From Diacronema lutheri (Eukaryota > Haptophyta > Pavlovophyceae > Pavlovales > Pavlovaceae): a stretch of DNA of 64,000 nucleotides. Location: the NCBI GenBank assembly GCA_019448385.1, contig JAGTXO010000007.1, positions 434,001 through 498,000 on the forward strand, in the 5' to 3' direction. The translations under genes and the position numbers were made by a program. Shown here piece by piece: positions 61,699-64,000 of the stretch. Position 1 is the stretch's first letter. Every line of letters starts with the position of its first letter. The notes beneath the pieces were generated by a model. It searched no databases and was not told the origin of the DNA. It saw only the letters and a list, made by a program, of their open reading frames with translations.

Positions 61699-63722
61699 TC
61701 AATCTACCTTTGCATCGGGCGGCAGCACGTTGCCGCGCGGACTCACAGACGGGTGCGGCGTCACGCTCTGCGCCGCCCTCCACAGCTGCGGTCGGCCGTC
61801 GACCGGCGCGCCGCCGGAGCCATGCACGACGACGAGCACGAGCCCACCGATGGCCGAGAGCGTCTGGAAGAACATGAAGCGCTGCGCGTCCGCCTCGTGC
61901 ATCTGGATCGCGCCAGACGCGTGCATCGCGTACGCGGAGAGGTGCGGGTGCCTGCGGGCGCGGCGAGGCGCGAAGGGGGTGGACGCCGGGGGAGAGGGGG
62001 GGGGGGGGGGGGGCAGGCGCGGCGCGCGCGGGAGCGAAGAGGTGGAGGCGGGCAAGCCAAGCGCGGGCGCGGGCGCGCGGGCGCAGGCGCGCGCGCGTGG
62101 CGCTCGTGGCGCTCGGTGCGCCAGGCGGCGCGAGGCGCGCGGCGGGCTCTGACCAAAAGTTGTAATTATACAAATTGGTAATGAGCAGCGTCAGAAGCAA
62201 CGGGATCGCCTGCGCGCCGAGGCGAGCAGGGCAAGAGGCCGGCGCGGGCGGCGCGCGCGCACGAGCGTGTGAACGCCGCGCGCGCACGCGAGCAGGTCCG
62301 CGCCCGTGAGGAGGGCGAGCGCAGCGCGCGCGCGCCGCGCGTCCGAGCGATGGCGGAGCGGGGTTTGCACGGCTTGGCGCGCGCTGCGCGAGTCACCGAA
62401 AGCCGTGACTGGAGGCCCAGGACAACGCGTGCGCAGAGCGCGCCGCCGAGGAGGAGCACGGCGACGTCGACGAGCGTGGGCAGCGTCCACAACCGGCTGC
62501 TCGCGCCGCTCGCGCCGCCCTCGCCGCGCTGCCGGCGGTGGTGCGCGATCGCGTCGTGCAGCGGCGCAAAGGACTCGTAATTGAAAAGTGAGACAAGCAG
62601 CAGCCGACTGAGAGTGGACAAGGCGAGGCGCGCGCGCGCGGCGGCAGGCGAGGCGCGCGCGGCGCGCGCGGCGGCGGCGGCTGGCGTCGACGACGCGCGG
62701 TGCGCGCAGAGGAAGAGCAGACCGCCGGCGATGGACGCCGACGCGATGAGGAGTTGCGAGTTGTTGAGCTGGTTGTAGAGCACGGGCTGCGCGACGAGCC
62801 ACGCGACGAGCAGCGCGCACGTGGGCAGGACGGCGCGGCCAAGGACGAGGAGCACGGCGCACGGCAGCTGCACCATCGCCGAGAGCGCGAGCGCCAGCCG
62901 GATCGCGCCGAGCGCGCGCGCCGACGTGCCAAAGTGCAGCGCAAGGATTTTGACCTGCGTCCGCCATTGCGTCAGCACGCGCGCGCCGTCCTCGGCAAAC
63001 GTCGAGGCGAGGAGGACGCGGCCAAGTAGGTCGAGCGCGCCGAGGAGCGCGCGGCTGCTCGCGCCGGCATGCAGCCACTCGACGCGCCGCGTCGCTGCGC
63101 CCGACGAGACGCCGAGGCCAAGGCCGAGGATCGCGACGAGGATGAGCGCACCCTCTGTCATCGTCGCGCTCGCCTCGTCGTCGTCGAGCTCGAGCGCGGC
63201 GAAGGCGACGGAGGGCGGCGGAGCGGGCCGCGCAGCGTTTGGTTCGGTTCGGCCGCTCACTAGCCGGCGCAGCGTGCCGCCGTGCGTCGCATTCACCATG
63301 AGCGCGGGGATGTGGGGCCGCACATGGACATCGGCATGGATGTCCATGTGCACGGGCTCGTCATCCGAATTGATGACGATGGCCACGCCTCCGCCGGCGC
63401 GCTGCACTGAGAGCACTTTGATGTCGAACGTGCACTGCCCGCGCTCGACGAGCACCGCCGCGCCCGCCGGCACCGCGCCGATCGGCTCGCACGCCGAGCG
63501 CGGCTGCGCGAGTGCGAGCGGCCGGCGCGCGCCGCCGACCTCCGGCACGGGCGAGAAGACGGAGGTGAGGCCCCAGAGCTCAAAGTCGGGCTCCAACGCG
63601 ACCGCCGCCGTCTCGTCGTGCGCCGGCGACACGCGCAGCACCGTGTCGAACGAGCCGCGCGCCGGCGCGACGACGAGCAACAACATCGCCGTCCGAACGC
63701 GGCAGTTCATTCCGAACGCCAT
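61699..63722 (-). CDS. PA-domain / SURF4 fusion, predicted secretory-pathway cargo receptor
   Basis: Exons 62397-63722, 62154-62209 and 61699-61951 give 544 residues. A signal peptide (MNCRVRTAMLLLVVAPARG) is followed by a protease-associated (PA) domain at about 60-165: SACEPIGAVPAGAAVLVERG, then QCTFDIKVLSVQRAGGGVAI and HIPALMVNATHGG. A transmembrane helix near 187-207 (ALILVAILGLGLGVSSGA) leads into a complete SURF4 domain. That domain reads RVLLASTFAEDGARVLTQW, VLLVLGRAVLPTCALLVAWL, then LGLQSRLS spliced to AIPLLLTLLITNLYNYNFW, then HPHLSAYAMHASG and RFMFFQTLSAIGGLVLVVVH. Both junctions preserve human SURF4 spacing. SURF4/Erv29 exports soluble cargo from the ER; PA domains bind ligands or peptides, as in plant vacuolar sorting receptors. 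The tail ends DAKVD, without the di-lysine retrieval signal of SURF4. Intron 2 has a C-rich tract on the sense strand. Confidence 0.87.
61988..62013 (-). repeat. C-rich polypyrimidine tract in PA-SURF4 intron 2 (G run on + strand)
   Basis: Twenty-six nearly uninterrupted G on the plus strand, i.e. C on the sense strand, ending about 36 nt before the CAG acceptor at 61952-61953. Confidence 0.85.
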
Positions 63723-63781
63723 CCTTGTTGTTGCAATTGCAAGTTTCGGCGCGGCCTAGGCCTCCGCGTTCGTCTTGACCG
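63723..63781. promoter_or_regulatory. 59-bp bidirectional region at the right end
   Basis: The shortest head-to-head gap in the window, between the PA-SURF4 ATG and the ATG at 63782. Locally AT-richer (tccttgttgttgcaattgca). Confidence 0.4.
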
Positions 63782-64000
63782 ATGCGCCAGCGCGGCGGCG
63801 AGTACGCGCCTCTGCGCGCCAGCCCGCTCAACCTGACGGACGATGCGTACTGGACGGCGCTACCCGACATTTTGCAGGCGCAGGTGCGCTCCCTGCGCGC
63901 GCCGCCGCACGCGGCGACGTGGCGCACCATCGCGCCGCGCGCGCGGGCGCTCACTAGCGCGAGCGCCACATCGTCCTCGCGCCGCGCACCGTCGGCGTCA
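63782..64000 (+). CDS. 5' part of an unidentified gene (runs off right edge)
   Basis: ATG 63782 opens 34 codons ending at 63883 (GGEYAPLRASPLNLTDDAYW, then TALPDILQAQ), followed by a GTGCGC donor typical of this genome. A possible second exon starts at 63958 after CACTAG and reads RERHIVLAPRTVGV in phase, up to the window end. The composition (Tyr, Trp, Asn, Asp rather than Ala/Arg only) is unlike random frames here. I do not recognise the family. The first exon alone would be a hypothetical peptide. Confidence 0.45.
   Translation, partial: MRQRGGEYAPLRASPLNLTDDAYWTALPDILQAQVRSLRAPPHAATWRTIAPRARALTSASATSSSRRAPSAS

Overview
The window is nuclear DNA of a eukaryote. It is extremely GC-rich, so long open frames occur in all six frames and most of them are shadows. 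I accepted genes only on protein-family resemblance recalled from memory, or on a splice model that keeps phase and alignment. Nearly all genes carry short introns (about 74-294 bp) whose donors mostly read GTGCG. Two proteins carry N-termini that look like signal peptide plus transit peptide, one followed by a twin-arginine lumen signal. This points to an alga with a complex plastid; I would guess a haptophyte, but that is inference.

Layout, left to right. 1-8612 (-) UTP20, running off the left edge. 9012-9452 (+) small BTB-like protein. 9949-11026 (+) DNAJC9-like co-chaperone. 11243-11929 (+) eIF4E. 11948-13159 (-) Tat-SF1/CUS2-like splicing factor. 13248-16059 (+) acidic, weakly FAM114-like protein. 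16383-16637 (-) and 16734-16961 (+) a head-to-head pair of tiny paralogues. 17267-17953 (-) Tctex1-type dynein light chain in four exons. 18025-39339 (+) a 7,104-residue degenerate dynein heavy chain. 39537-40634 (+) 2OG-Fe(II) oxygenase. 40824-41483 (+) PITH-only protein. 41806-42925 (-) conserved, probably plastid protein in five exons, one of 16 nt. 43207-45069 (-) secreted acidic coiled-coil membrane protein. 45146-45796 (+) thylakoid-lumen pentapeptide-repeat protein. 45828-49021 (-) membrane-anchored EEP-fold hydrolase. 49226-50895 (+) multi-pass DMT-like membrane protein. 51059-61623 (+) a tandem channel fusion. 61699-63722 (-) PA domain fused to SURF4. 63782 onward (+) the start of an unidentified gene.

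Genes are packed tightly. Seven of the ten possible neighbour pairs are head-to-head with 59-399 bp between start codons, so shared bidirectional promoters appear to be the rule. Functionally the window mixes ribosome biogenesis (UTP20), translation (eIF4E), splicing (Tat-SF1), chromatin or chaperone work (DNAJC9), dynein motility (light chain divergent from a heavy chain), plastid biology and membrane proteins.

The most unusual items are three. The first is a predicted 3,059-residue protein made of two complete 6-TM + cyclic-nucleotide-binding + ankyrin channel halves; the first pore keeps GYGD and the second has lost it. The second is a signal peptide + PA domain fused to the ER cargo receptor SURF4. 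The third is the giant dynein heavy chain with eroded P-loops, which shares a 71-bp intergenic region with a dynein light chain.
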